Positions 28,607 through 38,300 of a stretch of 64,000 nt of DNA are shown in pieces. The stretch comes from Acetobacter cibinongensis. Its GTDB lineage: Bacteria; Pseudomonadota; Alphaproteobacteria; Acetobacterales; Acetobacteraceae. Numbering within the stretch: the stretch's first letter is position 1; every line of letters begins with the position of its first letter. The DNA is taken from NCBI RefSeq assembly GCF_000963925.1, contig NZ_BAMV01000005.1, positions 1 to 64,000 on the forward strand, read 5' to 3'. Both the position numbers and the translations under genes were made by a program. The notes under the pieces were generated by a model. It was given only the letters and a program-made list of their open reading frames with translations, was not told the origin of the DNA and made no database searches.

Positions 28607-28845
28607 AAGGGGGAACCTCCCGTTGTCAGCAGGCTCTTCCGGCCCGGTAAAACTGGCCTGCATCTACCTGACGCCCGCAGTGGCTGCAATGCCGACCAAA
28701 GCAAAGTACAGCACCCCAACACAGTACCCAGTGCGCCAGCCACACCGCCCGTTGCCTAAAACTCCCGATGTTTTGTGCTGCGGCCAGCCCATAGCTGGCA
28801 GGACTGGTCAGCCAGTTCCGGGTGCCTTATGTGTCAAAACACATC

Positions 28846-30012
28846 ATGACCAACACACACCCACCTTCTCCCGTTACGGGCCAACACACACCGCAGCAGG
28901 CTGCGTGGTCTCTGGACGCGTCAGGCATACCCCTTACGCTACGCCTGAGCGGGAACTGGGATGTTGAGCATGGGGGAATGGCCCCTTTCCCGCAAGATGG
29001 TCTGCACACCGCAACACCAGGCCAGGTTCTGCAATTAGATACGCAGCAACTGGAAAACTGGGATACAGCCTTTATCTCCTTCTTGTGGGATGTAAAGCAG
29101 GCTGCCAACCATGCTGGGGTTCAGTTTGACCCCAGCACCCTGCCCGGCCCGGCGCAGCGGCTTCTGGCGCTCCTCCCCCCTGAGCCCGCCAAGCCGCCAG
29201 CGGCACAAAAAGCGCCCGCTCCCTTTCTGGACCGGGTAGGAGACAAGACTCTTCGATGCCTTGATGAGACGGGCACCGTGGCTGTCATGGCGGCTGAAAC
29301 CGCAAAAGGGGCACTAAAAGCCCTAACCGGTAAAAGCGGTATGCGCCTGAAGGATCTGGCCACAGACCTCTGGAACGCTGGCCCCTCCGCCCTGCTGATT
29401 GTGGGCATTGTCAATTTTCTGGTTGGGGCGATTTTGGCTTTTGTCGGCCTGATTGAACTCCGCCGTTTTGCTGCGGATATTTACGTTGCCAATCTGGTTG
29501 GCATTGCCTGCGCCAGAGAAATTTCGGCCATCATGACCGCTATTGTCATGGCGGGTCGTACAGGTGGGGCTTACGCAGCCCGCATTTCCACCATGTTGGG
29601 CAATGAAGAAATTGATGCGCTGGAAGTATCCGGCATTCCCGTTTCCACCTATATCCTGCTGCCGTCTATCCTGTCCCTCTCCCTCATGATGCCGCTGCTG
29701 TATATTTACGGCACGATCATTGCCATTTTTGGTGGGTTTGTTGTGGCAATGACCATGATGAGCGGGACCGCCATTGGGTACCTGACCACGACAGTAAACG
29801 GCATAGCCCTGCATGAATTCATTTTTGGCTTCATCAAGTCTTTCTTTTTTGCAGGGTTTATTGCGCTGGCAGCCTGCCGCGTGGGGTTGAAGGCAGGCCG
29901 AAGCGCCGCAGATGTCGGGATTGCAGCAACCCGTGCTGTCGTGATTGGTATTGTTGGGGTTATTGCCATGGACGCACTGTTTGCCATCATCGCCAACGTG
30001 CTGGATATCTGA
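28846..30012 (+). CDS. mlaE: Mla-type ABC permease with an N-terminal STAS domain (MlaB-MlaE fusion)
   Basis: A 388-residue protein, about 130 longer than E. coli MlaE. Residues about 20-120 resemble an STAS domain (VLQLDTQQLENWDTAFISFL), the role of separate MlaB. The rest is MlaE: GRTGGAYAARISTMLGNEEIDAL is the family core, with about five membrane segments. It forms the inner-membrane channel for phospholipid movement between membranes. First gene of a plus-strand operon; the next gene starts 2 bases after its stop. Divergent from truB. Confidence 0.92.
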   Translation: MTNTHPPSPVTGQHTPQQAAWSLDASGIPLTLRLSGNWDVEHGGMAPFPQDGLHTATPGQVLQLDTQQLENWDTAFISFLWDVKQAANHAGVQFDPSTLPGPAQRLLALLPPEPAKPPAAQKAPAPFLDRVGDKTLRCLDETGTVAVMAAETAKGALKALTGKSGMRLKDLATDLWNAGPSALLIVGIVNFLVGAILAFVGLIELRRFAADIYVANLVGIACAREISAIMTAIVMAGRTGGAYAARISTMLGNEEIDALEVSGIPVSTYILLPSILSLSLMMPLLYIYGTIIAIFGGFVVAMTMMSGTAIGYLTTTVNGIALHEFIFGFIKSFFFAGFIALAACRVGLKAGRSAADVGIAATRAVVIGIVGVIAMDALFAIIANVLDI

Positions 30013-30014
30013 GC

Positions 30015-30812
30015 ATGGCCGAGTCCTCAGATCCCATCATCAGCGTACATGACCTGACCATTGCCTTTGGGCCAAAGGTTATTCAGCAGAATGTATCCTT
30101 TGATCTCAAACGCGGCTCCATTTTTGCCGTCATGGGCGGGTCTGGCTGCGGCAAAAGTACGCTCCTGAAAAGTATGATCGGACTTTTGCGCCCCGCTTCC
30201 GGCCAGATTCTGGTGGAAGGCGAGGACTACTGGGCACAGAACCAACGCCGCAGAACGGAGCTGAACCACAGGTTTGGCGTCCTGTTCCAGAGTGCCGCAC
30301 TGTGGAGTTCCATGACTGTAGGGGAGAACGTTGCCCTGCCCATGGAAATGTTCACCCCCCTGCGGCCGGACGTGATTCGTCGCCTAGTTGAGCTCAAGCT
30401 CGGCTTTGTGGGAATGGAGCACGCTGTAGACCTGATGCCCTCCGAAATTTCAGGCGGGATGCGGAAACGCGCAGGCCTTGCACGGGCCATTGCGCTAGAC
30501 CCGGACATTCTATTTTTTGATGAACCCTCCGCCGGGCTGGACCCTATTACATCAGCCCGACTGGATGACCTTATCCTGACCTTGCGGGACGGGCTGGGCG
30601 CGACAATTGTTATCGTCAGTCATGAACTGCCAAGCCTGTTTAAAATTGCTGATGATGGTATTTTTCTGGATGCCAAAACCCACACACCCATTGCGCACGG
30701 TGCCCCGCGTGACCTGCGCGACCACAGCACCATTCCTGAAGTAATGGCTTTCATGAACCGTGAGGCGACCGTGCAGGACGCTTCCGCAACAAAGGGCGAA
30801 ACGCATGGCTGA
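30015..30812 (+). CDS. mlaF: Mla-type ABC transporter ATP-binding protein
   Basis: A 265-residue ATPase. Walker A is GGSGCGKSTLL, the signature is ISGGMRKRAGLARAIA, and Walker B is DILFFDEPSAGLDP, with switch His in VSHEL. The Q-loop lies in VLFQSAALWSSMTVGENV. It powers the MlaE permease for lipid transport. Its stop overlaps the mlaD start by 8 bases, so translation is probably coupled. Confidence 0.95.
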   Translation: MAESSDPIISVHDLTIAFGPKVIQQNVSFDLKRGSIFAVMGGSGCGKSTLLKSMIGLLRPASGQILVEGEDYWAQNQRRRTELNHRFGVLFQSAALWSSMTVGENVALPMEMFTPLRPDVIRRLVELKLGFVGMEHAVDLMPSEISGGMRKRAGLARAIALDPDILFFDEPSAGLDPITSARLDDLILTLRDGLGATIVIVSHELPSLFKIADDGIFLDAKTHTPIAHGAPRDLRDHSTIPEVMAFMNREATVQDASATKGETHG

Positions 30813-31761
30813 AAGCACGAACCGAAAAACCATTATTGGCGCGTTTGTGGTTGGCGGCGGTGTGTTGGCCATGGCCATTCTCATCCTGTTTGGCCATATG
30901 CGTCTTTTTTCTTCATCCCGTGAGGCCGTTGTGGTATTTCAGAACTCCATTACCGGCCTGAGTGTGGGGGCACCTGTTACGTTCCGCGGGGTGAAGGTGG
31001 GGTCTGTCAAAAGCATTACCCTGCGCTTCGACCCCAAAGACCATAAAGCCTATATTCCTGTTCTCCTGACACTGGAGCCGGAACAGATTCATGTGGTGCA
31101 TGACTCGTTTGGTGGGGGGTCCGTGCATATTCAGGACCTGATTGACAATGGCCTGCGCGCTGAACTGAATGTGCTCAGTTTTGTTACCGGTCAATCCAAC
31201 ATCGACCTGAATTTTGACAAATCCACGCCCGCCATTTTCCACCCGCGCATTACCAGAGAAACAGAAATCCCGGCCCGGCTTTCCCCTGTTGAAAAGCTGA
31301 AGGACACGCTTGGCCAAATTCCGGTCAAGGAAATGGCCGCTCATGCGGACAAGACCCTGCTTTCCGTGCAGGAGTTGACTGCCACCCTGAACGAGCAGCT
31401 CCCGCCCCTTATCGCCAGCATCAAAGCCACGGCGGACCATTCTGACGGCACGCTCTCTGCAGCAACGGATGCAATCCGCGATCTCCAGAAAAAGCTGGAC
31501 GTTACCCTCGGCAAGATGGATGGCCTGCTGCAAACCACCACATCCCAGATGGCAGGCCGGGGTGCTGACCTGCATGCAACGCTGGCGTCTGCAACCAAGA
31601 CGCTGGATACGTTGCAGACCATCCTGTCTCCACGCTCAGTTGACCGTGCTAATCTGGACGCCGCCTTGCGTGACATTGCGGCCTCTGCTGCCTCGCTCCG
31701 TGGGTTTGCCGGAGACGTGGAGCATAATCCGCAACTTCTGTTGATGGGACGCCGCCCATGA
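30805..31761 (+). CDS. mlaD: MCE-domain substrate-binding protein (MlaD family)
   Basis: About 318 residues. One N-terminal membrane anchor (residues about 10-30, IIGAFVVGGGVLAMAILI) is followed by an MCE domain (FQNSITGLSVGAPVTFRGVKVG) and a long helical C-terminus. MlaD hexamers hold lipid on the periplasmic side of MlaFE. The helical tail is longer than in E. coli MlaD (183 residues), and resembles LetB/PqiB-type proteins with one MCE domain. ATG 30805 lies within the end of mlaF. Confidence 0.92.
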   Translation: MAESTNRKTIIGAFVVGGGVLAMAILILFGHMRLFSSSREAVVVFQNSITGLSVGAPVTFRGVKVGSVKSITLRFDPKDHKAYIPVLLTLEPEQIHVVHDSFGGGSVHIQDLIDNGLRAELNVLSFVTGQSNIDLNFDKSTPAIFHPRITRETEIPARLSPVEKLKDTLGQIPVKEMAAHADKTLLSVQELTATLNEQLPPLIASIKATADHSDGTLSAATDAIRDLQKKLDVTLGKMDGLLQTTTSQMAGRGADLHATLASATKTLDTLQTILSPRSVDRANLDAALRDIAASAASLRGFAGDVEHNPQLLLMGRRP

Positions 31762-32354
31762 TGCCTTACCTTCGCCACCTGGCGCTGCCCCTGCTATGCG
31801 GGTGCGCCCTGCTTTCCGGCTGTGCTGCGCCGCCACTGCGCCTTTATACGTTGGGCATGCCCTCGGACCAGAACACGCAGCAGCAACCCCCGCGCCTTTC
31901 TGCCCATGCCACAACGGTGCAGATCAGCCGTGTTGTGCTGCCCGACTATCTCGACACACAGGACATTGTCATCCGTAATGGGGAAGAAATTGTCCGTAGC
32001 CCCAAGTCACGCTGGGCAACCCGGCTTTCGCTTGGAATCACGGATCTGATTACCAACGAGATCTCCCTCTCTCATCCCACGGCATTGATTACGGACCAGC
32101 CTTTGGCTGACACCCCGACCCTGCGGGTACAGATCAATATCTCACGGTTTGATGTTGATACGGATGGTCAGGCCGTATTGGATGCCAACTGGGCCATCAT
32201 GCCCCAGGACCCCAACCAGCCCCTTATCCGGAACCGCGCGCACCTGACCCAGACAGGCCCCCTGACATCTGATGCCGACATGGCCGCTCTTATGCGCAAA
32301 CTGGTTATTACGCTGGCGGACAACGTCAACGCGTCTTTCCCGCCTCACCTATAA
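31758..32354 (+). CDS. PqiC-like ABC-transport auxiliary lipoprotein
   Basis: A 198-residue exported lipoprotein of the PqiC/YmbA type. The signal sequence ends at the lipobox LLSG-Cys (Cys about residue 22). RVVLPDYLDTQDIVIRNG, WATRLSLGITDLI and VQINISRFDVDTDGQAVLDA are typical. It overlaps mlaD by 4 bases (ATGA). In Mla operons MlaC or MlaB normally follows; here this lipoprotein takes that place, so lipid may pass to the outer membrane through a PqiC-like partner (inference). Confidence 0.85.
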   Translation: MMPYLRHLALPLLCGCALLSGCAAPPLRLYTLGMPSDQNTQQQPPRLSAHATTVQISRVVLPDYLDTQDIVIRNGEEIVRSPKSRWATRLSLGITDLITNEISLSHPTALITDQPLADTPTLRVQINISRFDVDTDGQAVLDANWAIMPQDPNQPLIRNRAHLTQTGPLTSDADMAALMRKLVITLADNVNASFPPHL

Positions 32355-32404
32355 AAAACAGCCTGCCAGAAGGAGTATTCTTCCCTCTAGCAGGCTGTTT
32401 CAAA
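32355..32404 (+). terminator. Terminator of the Mla operon
   Basis: AAACAGCCTGC pairs with GCAGGCTGTTT, separated by a loop of about 23 bases, directly after the lipoprotein stop codon. Confidence 0.8.
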
Positions 32405-32467
32405 AATTCAGAACTGAGGTCCGGACAGGCATTCCTGTGACTAAACAGGTGCCTTTTGAGACAATCT

Positions 32468-33907
32468 CTACGTCCGACGTGTTCTTTTAGGCTTCGCTAC
32501 AGTCGTGCGCGCTCCTGCCTTGGCTTTCTTCACCACTGGAGTTGCAGGTTTGGCAACCGCTGCCGCCTTTTTCCGTACACCGGAAGACGCGGGCACAGTG
32601 CGCCGAGGTTTACGGGCTTTTACCGGGGCGGAGGGGGTCGCCTCAGTCTGTACTGCGTCGAGTGCTCTCGTTACCTGGGGCTTATGGCTGTCAATAATCT
32701 TGGCAATCAGCGCTTCATATTCGGCCAGATAGGCATCCATACACAAAGACTGCTCAGCCTCTGCGCGCACGGCTTTACGAAGCTTTTTAGCCAGCACTTT
32801 ATCTGTCAGTAACCGCAGAATCCCCTCAGCAATACGCTCTGGCTGATGGAAGGGGACCAAAAGGGCTGTCTCACCGTGCGTCAGCAATTCCTGCACCGGA
32901 GCCGTGTCACTACCCACAATGGCGCACCCTGTTGCCATAGCTTCCCGCAGAGACCATGAGGCGACAAATGGGTAAGTCAGGTAAACATGCGCATCGGACC
33001 GCTGCAGAAGCGCTAAGAAGTCTTCATACGCTACTTTACCGACAAAATGGACACGGGACAGATCTATCGTATCGCCCAATTCCTGCAACAGAATCTGACG
33101 CCAGCACCCCGTAGCCAGCTTGGCGCCGTAGCTGACACCATCACTCCCTACGATAATGACATGCGCATCTGGCTGCTCTTCAAGCACACGGGGTAAGGCA
33201 CGCATGAACACATGAAACCCCCGATAGGGCTCAAGGTCGCGGGATACATACGTGACCAGTTTCTGGGTGGGCTTAATGCGCACATCACCCAACACGAAAT
33301 CTTTTTTATGGCTTTGAGGGTTAGGACGACAAAGCGTCAGATCAACCCCTTCTCTGACAACCGTAATCTTGTCCTGCGCCCATGCGGGGTAAGCCCCTTT
33401 CTGGAACAGGGTGGGTGTCTGACCATGACCAGGGTTTGTTAGCGCAAGAAGATTAATACTGTTTTTGGCCCGCACAAGCGGCACAAGAGCCGGGTCCATA
33501 GGGAATTCCGGGTCGAAGTTCACATCGTATCCCGGCTCTGTGTGGTAATAGAATTCAAAATACCCAATGACTGGCACATCAGGATAAACATCCTGAATAT
33601 TCAGCAGTTCACCCCATCCATGATGGCCGAGAATAATATCTGGTACAAAGCCCAGATTTTTGAGGGTCGCTGCGGCCTTGGCAACTTCATCAGCCCGCAT
33701 CAGGCCAGAATCAAGTTCCCGCACGCCGGGATGCGCACCCTCTGCCACAGGCCGAGGTAACCGGTAGCGTACGCGCCGGACCCCTTGAATGACATTCGCG
33801 TTGTCTTCGCTGATAAATACGATCTCATGCCCACCCTGCTGTACAAGATGTCTTACAAGATGAAGGTACTGGCCTGGGAAGTTCTGATGAATAAAGAGGT
33901 ATTTCAA
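32468..33907 (-). CDS. Glycosyltransferase family 4 protein with a basic C-terminal tail
   Basis: A 479-residue protein. Residues about 1-400 form a GT-B enzyme: N-terminal IHQNFPGQYLHLVRHL, then the donor-binding GT4 core with YVSRDLEPYRGFHVFMRALP, HVIIVGSDGVSYGA and EAMATGCAIVGSDTAPVQE. The last 65 residues are a separate Lys/Arg/Ala/Pro-rich tail (KKAAAVAKPATPVVKKAKAG). Such a tail is unusual in glycosyltransferases; a similar tail ends the next protein. Substrate is unknown. It is separated from the upstream gene by a terminator and from the Mla operon by a terminator. Confidence 0.88.
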   Translation of the reverse strand: MKYLFIHQNFPGQYLHLVRHLVQQGGHEIVFISEDNANVIQGVRRVRYRLPRPVAEGAHPGVRELDSGLMRADEVAKAAATLKNLGFVPDIILGHHGWGELLNIQDVYPDVPVIGYFEFYYHTEPGYDVNFDPEFPMDPALVPLVRAKNSINLLALTNPGHGQTPTLFQKGAYPAWAQDKITVVREGVDLTLCRPNPQSHKKDFVLGDVRIKPTQKLVTYVSRDLEPYRGFHVFMRALPRVLEEQPDAHVIIVGSDGVSYGAKLATGCWRQILLQELGDTIDLSRVHFVGKVAYEDFLALLQRSDAHVYLTYPFVASWSLREAMATGCAIVGSDTAPVQELLTHGETALLVPFHQPERIAEGILRLLTDKVLAKKLRKAVRAEAEQSLCMDAYLAEYEALIAKIIDSHKPQVTRALDAVQTEATPSAPVKARKPRRTVPASSGVRKKAAAVAKPATPVVKKAKAGARTTVAKPKRTRRT

Positions 33908-33934
33908 GAGAATGCTCGTTTGGTCATAAGATCA

Positions 33935-33968
33935 TAAAAAAAGCCCGGCATTTTTGGCCGGGCTTTTC
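33935..33968 (-). terminator. Terminator of the basic-tail protein gene
   Basis: AAGCCCGGC (33941-33949) pairs with GCCGGGCTT (33957-33965), with A-rich and T-rich flanks. It lies directly after the minus-strand stop at 33973 and before the GT4 gene, so it isolates the two same-strand genes. Confidence 0.85.
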
Positions 33969-33972
33969 TGTA

Positions 33973-35232
33973 TTATCGGCGGGAACCCGGTTTCCGTCCA
34001 CGTCCAACACCACGTTTGGGTGCCGCTGCTGCCTTGGTACGGCTGGACGGTGCTACTGGTGCAGCTTTGCGACGGCTTGGTGCAGGAGAAACAGGCGCAG
34101 CCGCTGCTGGCTTGCGGCCCCGCTTTGCACGTGGTGCGGGGGATGTTTCTTCTATCTGCTGTTCTTGCGCTTTGGCAGGCTTGCGGCCACCACGCTGTTT
34201 ACGCGGCGCTTCTGCCTCTGGCTCGTCTATTTCTTCTTCAATGAAGAGGTCAAAGTCATCTTCATTGTCTTCAAGCTCGGCAATATCTTCCGCAAGCAGG
34301 GCGGCAAGGTCAGCGGCAGCTTCGGCCGCGTTGGCTGCAACAGGCGCAGCTTTCCCTTTTTTGCTTGCTGACGCGTTACGCGGCACGATTTCCAACAAGA
34401 AAGCCTCTAGCGGAGCCAAAGAGTCTGCTTCGATCGGCTCATCTGTCTCCAACGGACCAATTTTTGTGCCGTCCGTAAAGGTTGCTGTCAGGCGACAAAC
34501 AAACTTTTTGGCAGCCTGACCTTTCAGGCGTACGCAAAGCCCGAGAATGGGCAGGGCCATCCCACGGCTACCGCAATACTGGCCACCTTCAACCCAGGGT
34601 GACAGCCAGCCTTTACCCAGAACTGCCTGATACTCGATATCCGCAGGAGAAATGATTTCTGCCGGAGACACGCCAAACCCTTCAATCCAGGCGTGGCTGC
34701 CAGGCTGGCCCATCCATTCTCCCAGACGCACGGCAACATCACCACGGCGCTGAATATGAGCACCGATTTCCGGCTTCTGGGCGGGGGCGTTGTTCCGCTG
34801 CGCCTGCGCTTGTGCCTGCACACCGGCTGGAATAGGTGTTGGTGCTTTTACAGCCGGCGCTCCTGCGGGGGCTGGTGCATTAGCCTGCGCGCTAAGCTGC
34901 ACAACCTGCAAGCGGGGGGCCTCATGCGGTGAATTTTCTTCCTGATAGATGGTGACCATCACCTGTGCCGTGCCTGAATGCACACGCACAAGAGCCGCAC
35001 CACTACCAGCACCCAGCCAGCCATCATTTTCAAACGTCACAATATCCACTTGCCCTGCCACCTGAGTGGGGAAGCGGGTAATACGAACGCCCGGCAGGCC
35101 TGCTGGCGTGGGGGGCTGCTGACCGGGTGTATAAAACACGCAGAACAGGCCAGTCTGAAGCGTCATCAGATGTCCTGATACTTTTAGGTCTGAAATACGC
35201 TGCTGCGCAGGCGTCTGGCTGGTCTGTGACAT
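33973..35232 (-). CDS. Uncharacterised protein with ChW-like region and AT-hook-like basic tail
   Basis: A 419-residue protein I do not recognise. The N-terminus (about 1-115) is beta-rich. Residues about 155-290 include ADIEYQAVLGKGWLSPWVEG and YCGSRGMALPILGLCVRLKG, which resemble the clostridial hydrophobic W (ChW) repeat. An acidic stretch (EDIAELEDNEDDFDLFIEEE) precedes a C-terminal tail of about 100 residues rich in Lys, Arg, Ala and Pro, with AT-hook-like cores (KRGRKP, GRGRKPG, RGGRKP). There is no signal peptide. Flanking glycosyltransferase and type I secretion genes suggest a surface or export role; DNA or polyanion binding is the other reading. The gene has its own terminator. Confidence 0.65.
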   Translation of the reverse strand: MSQTSQTPAQQRISDLKVSGHLMTLQTGLFCVFYTPGQQPPTPAGLPGVRITRFPTQVAGQVDIVTFENDGWLGAGSGAALVRVHSGTAQVMVTIYQEENSPHEAPRLQVVQLSAQANAPAPAGAPAVKAPTPIPAGVQAQAQAQRNNAPAQKPEIGAHIQRRGDVAVRLGEWMGQPGSHAWIEGFGVSPAEIISPADIEYQAVLGKGWLSPWVEGGQYCGSRGMALPILGLCVRLKGQAAKKFVCRLTATFTDGTKIGPLETDEPIEADSLAPLEAFLLEIVPRNASASKKGKAAPVAANAAEAAADLAALLAEDIAELEDNEDDFDLFIEEEIDEPEAEAPRKQRGGRKPAKAQEQQIEETSPAPRAKRGRKPAAAAPVSPAPSRRKAAPVAPSSRTKAAAAPKRGVGRGRKPGSRR

Positions 35233-35305
35233 ACATCCTCTTTCATCAGAAAACTTCGAAGAAAGTCTAAATCGAAACCACTAAAAATTTCCAAAAAGTA
35301 TTTCT

Positions 35306-38300
35306 TCACTGTGCCATAGCTGTCTTGCCGCTAAGCACGGTTTTTATCAACACCTCATTTAAAGCGGCCCCACGTAAATTTAGATCTAACAAGATTCCAC
35401 GCCCTGTCGCCCTGATACGCTCTGCCGGGGCACCATGATCAAACGCTAACACAGCCAGCCCGGCGCGCCACGCTAACCCCACTGTAAAGCACCATGTCTC
35501 TGGCCAGATTGATGGTAAAAAAGCGGCATCCGACGCGGTAGACGCGATGAGCTGCACAGCGTCCTCTTCCCGATATTCGCCAGTTATGAAGACCCGGCCC
35601 GTATCCAGCAAAAGCTGGTCATGGGGAGTATGCCCTACAATCACAAATTCCAGAGGAAGATCCCGCATTGCGGCATCCAATGCCGCCTGATGAAGAACGG
35701 CATACCCTTTCTCCATCCCTATCCCGCCAATGACGCATAGCCTGACACGTTTGTTGCCTGTTGGGCTGGAAAGCGCTCCACGCCCAACAACAAATTTAAC
35801 TGGCGTGCGGGGGCTGCCGCCGTAAGGCACACTCTTCGCATCATTTTCAAGCGGTCGAACATGGCACAGAAGCGACGGGAAATGACGCGCCATACGGGCA
35901 GCGACATCCTGGGATGGTGCATAAACACGCCGTGCCTGTCGCAAAAAAACTTCCGAGCGCGCCAGGAACTCAGGAACATCCATCGCCTCTCCACCCTGCG
36001 CACCAGCAAGAGAGAGGCATTTTGTGCAGCCGTCAGTATCCGGTTCTCCGCAATAGTCCCCATCAGACCCCAGAAGGGAAATCCTTTGGCAAAACCACAT
36101 ATAATCATGGATATGCACATCATAAGAACAATCCAGATCTTGCGGTAACGTGTAGAGCAGTGGCGAATAGCCAACCAGATGATGCACTTCAATTTTACGG
36201 ACAGCTTCTGCTTTCAGCACACGCTTGAGCAAGGCCCAGTCTTCTGGCAACCGAAACTGTAAGGATGGGAATGAGTCTGGGTCACAGCTCTCTTCCAAAA
36301 TACACCCGCTCTCCGTTGGGCGTAGTATCAGGCATCTGAGAGATTTTTTGACATAGGCCTTTGCGTGAGACTGAACCACGCGCTCCACACCGCCTCCATA
36401 GGGATGCGTAATCAGCAGAACTGATGTATTTTTATGAGGTCTAGAACTTGTTTTTTGCCGAAACCTAACAAGATCCATCCGTCTTCTGGCTTCAAATAAC
36501 GGATCCTGCTTGATCCAGTCCGCGACCATAGCGTGATATCCTGGGTGAAGCGCCTCGAGAATATCAGAATTTCGTTTTATAAGCTCTATACGGCTTTCTC
36601 CAAAAGACGCAGAGCCAATATGCGCCACAAAAGCACCGACTGCGGCCTTATGCTGCCATCCCAAGGCATATGCGCGCATGCAAAAATCGTTTTCTTCTCC
36701 GTAACCTTGCGCAAAAACATCATCACGGAAAACACCAGTCTGGCGCAAGCAATCCTGCCGGATATAAAGACAAAACCCATTCCCTGTGGGAATATCATAA
36801 GCTTGCCCTTTATTGGCAGCCTGAGCGACCTGCATGAAGACTTCAACAGAATCCATGGTCGGGACAGGATTTTTCTGTTCTCTGGATGGATAAGAGAGGA
36901 TACTCGCATCATTTGAAAATGGCGTTACTGTTCCAATATTTTTTTCAGAATAAGCAATAGAGCGCAACTCCGCCACCCATCCGTCTGGTACGAGAGTATC
37001 ACTATTCAGCAAAATAACATCGTGCCCGGCAGCGGCTTCCAGACCCGTATTGACCGCCTGAGGAAAGCCCTGATTGACTGTATGCTCAATATAGAGCCAG
37101 TGGCTTTCCTCGCAAAACTTCTTGACACTATTACAAAGAATAACATCAGGCGACGCATCGTTAACAACTATGATTTTAATTTTTGTCCGACACGTTGTTT
37201 TTTGAACGGCCTCCAGACACGCCATGGTCACGGTATACCCTTTAAAAACGGGTATAATAATCGTTAATGGGAATTTTTTATTGTTATAGTCTGGTTCGAC
37301 TATTTGTTCTTTACAGTAAGGCAGCGGCAGAAAAGGAAGGGCGCGCAGGTTTGTTGCTATTAGGTGTTCATTTGATTTTTGTGAAAGGCAGCTTGCAATA
37401 AACTGTCCTCCCATTGCTATTTTCCGCGCATCAAGCGGGCTGCCAGCAAGGTCTCGTCTGTCTGGACCCAGAATATGCACCATTCCTTCTGGCAAAATGT
37501 CCCATGGAATAGCAACATGCCGATACCGCGCCACAGGCCTGTCTGTAATAACCGTCTGACTTAATTCCTCTGCCACAAAACTGAAAAGTTCTTTCTTTCT
37601 GTCTCCACACAAAACACGCAGAACGGGTGCCTCTTCCGCATTATAAGGTAGCCAAGCCCATCCCGTTATCCCACTTGGGTCGGCGCGCACCAGTCCTTCA
37701 CAACGTGTTATTTTCCCAACATCAAATGCACCACCCAGAATACCTGAATAGCCCTGCGCCGTAACCTGAATGTGCTGCGTCAGGCACCATCCGTCCGGAC
37801 AGTACCAACCACCATTTTTCTTTTTTACCGACGTTTTTACATGATCGAAAAACAGGGTCGGTCTTACAGCCTGCAAGGCCTTACCGGATACAAGTTCTCC
37901 GTCTGTTGCCAATCCATACCAGCCGGATAAACCGGCTTTTTGGCAAAGTTTATCTGCAAGCTCGCCAACCTCAGGACTATAGGCAAAATTCGACAGCACA
38001 TAAGACAAAGACTTGAGAGCATCTTGCAGATACCCGTAGGCATCCTGAAATGTAGCGAGTAGGAACCAGCCTTCCTGAAAATCAAAGCGCTGCACAAGAG
38101 CATGCAGCAGAGCCAGCACACCGTCACGATCTCCGGCAGCCTGACGGGCCAGCACCAGAGCAAACATGACATGCGGATTATCTGGCGCTTGCCTGTTGGC
38201 ACGTTCCAGCCAGTCCCAGGCTTTTTCCGGTTTTCCTGCGGTCCAGGATTCAACACCAAGCCGGAAGGATTTTTGAGCAGCCTCACTTGCTATGACAGCA

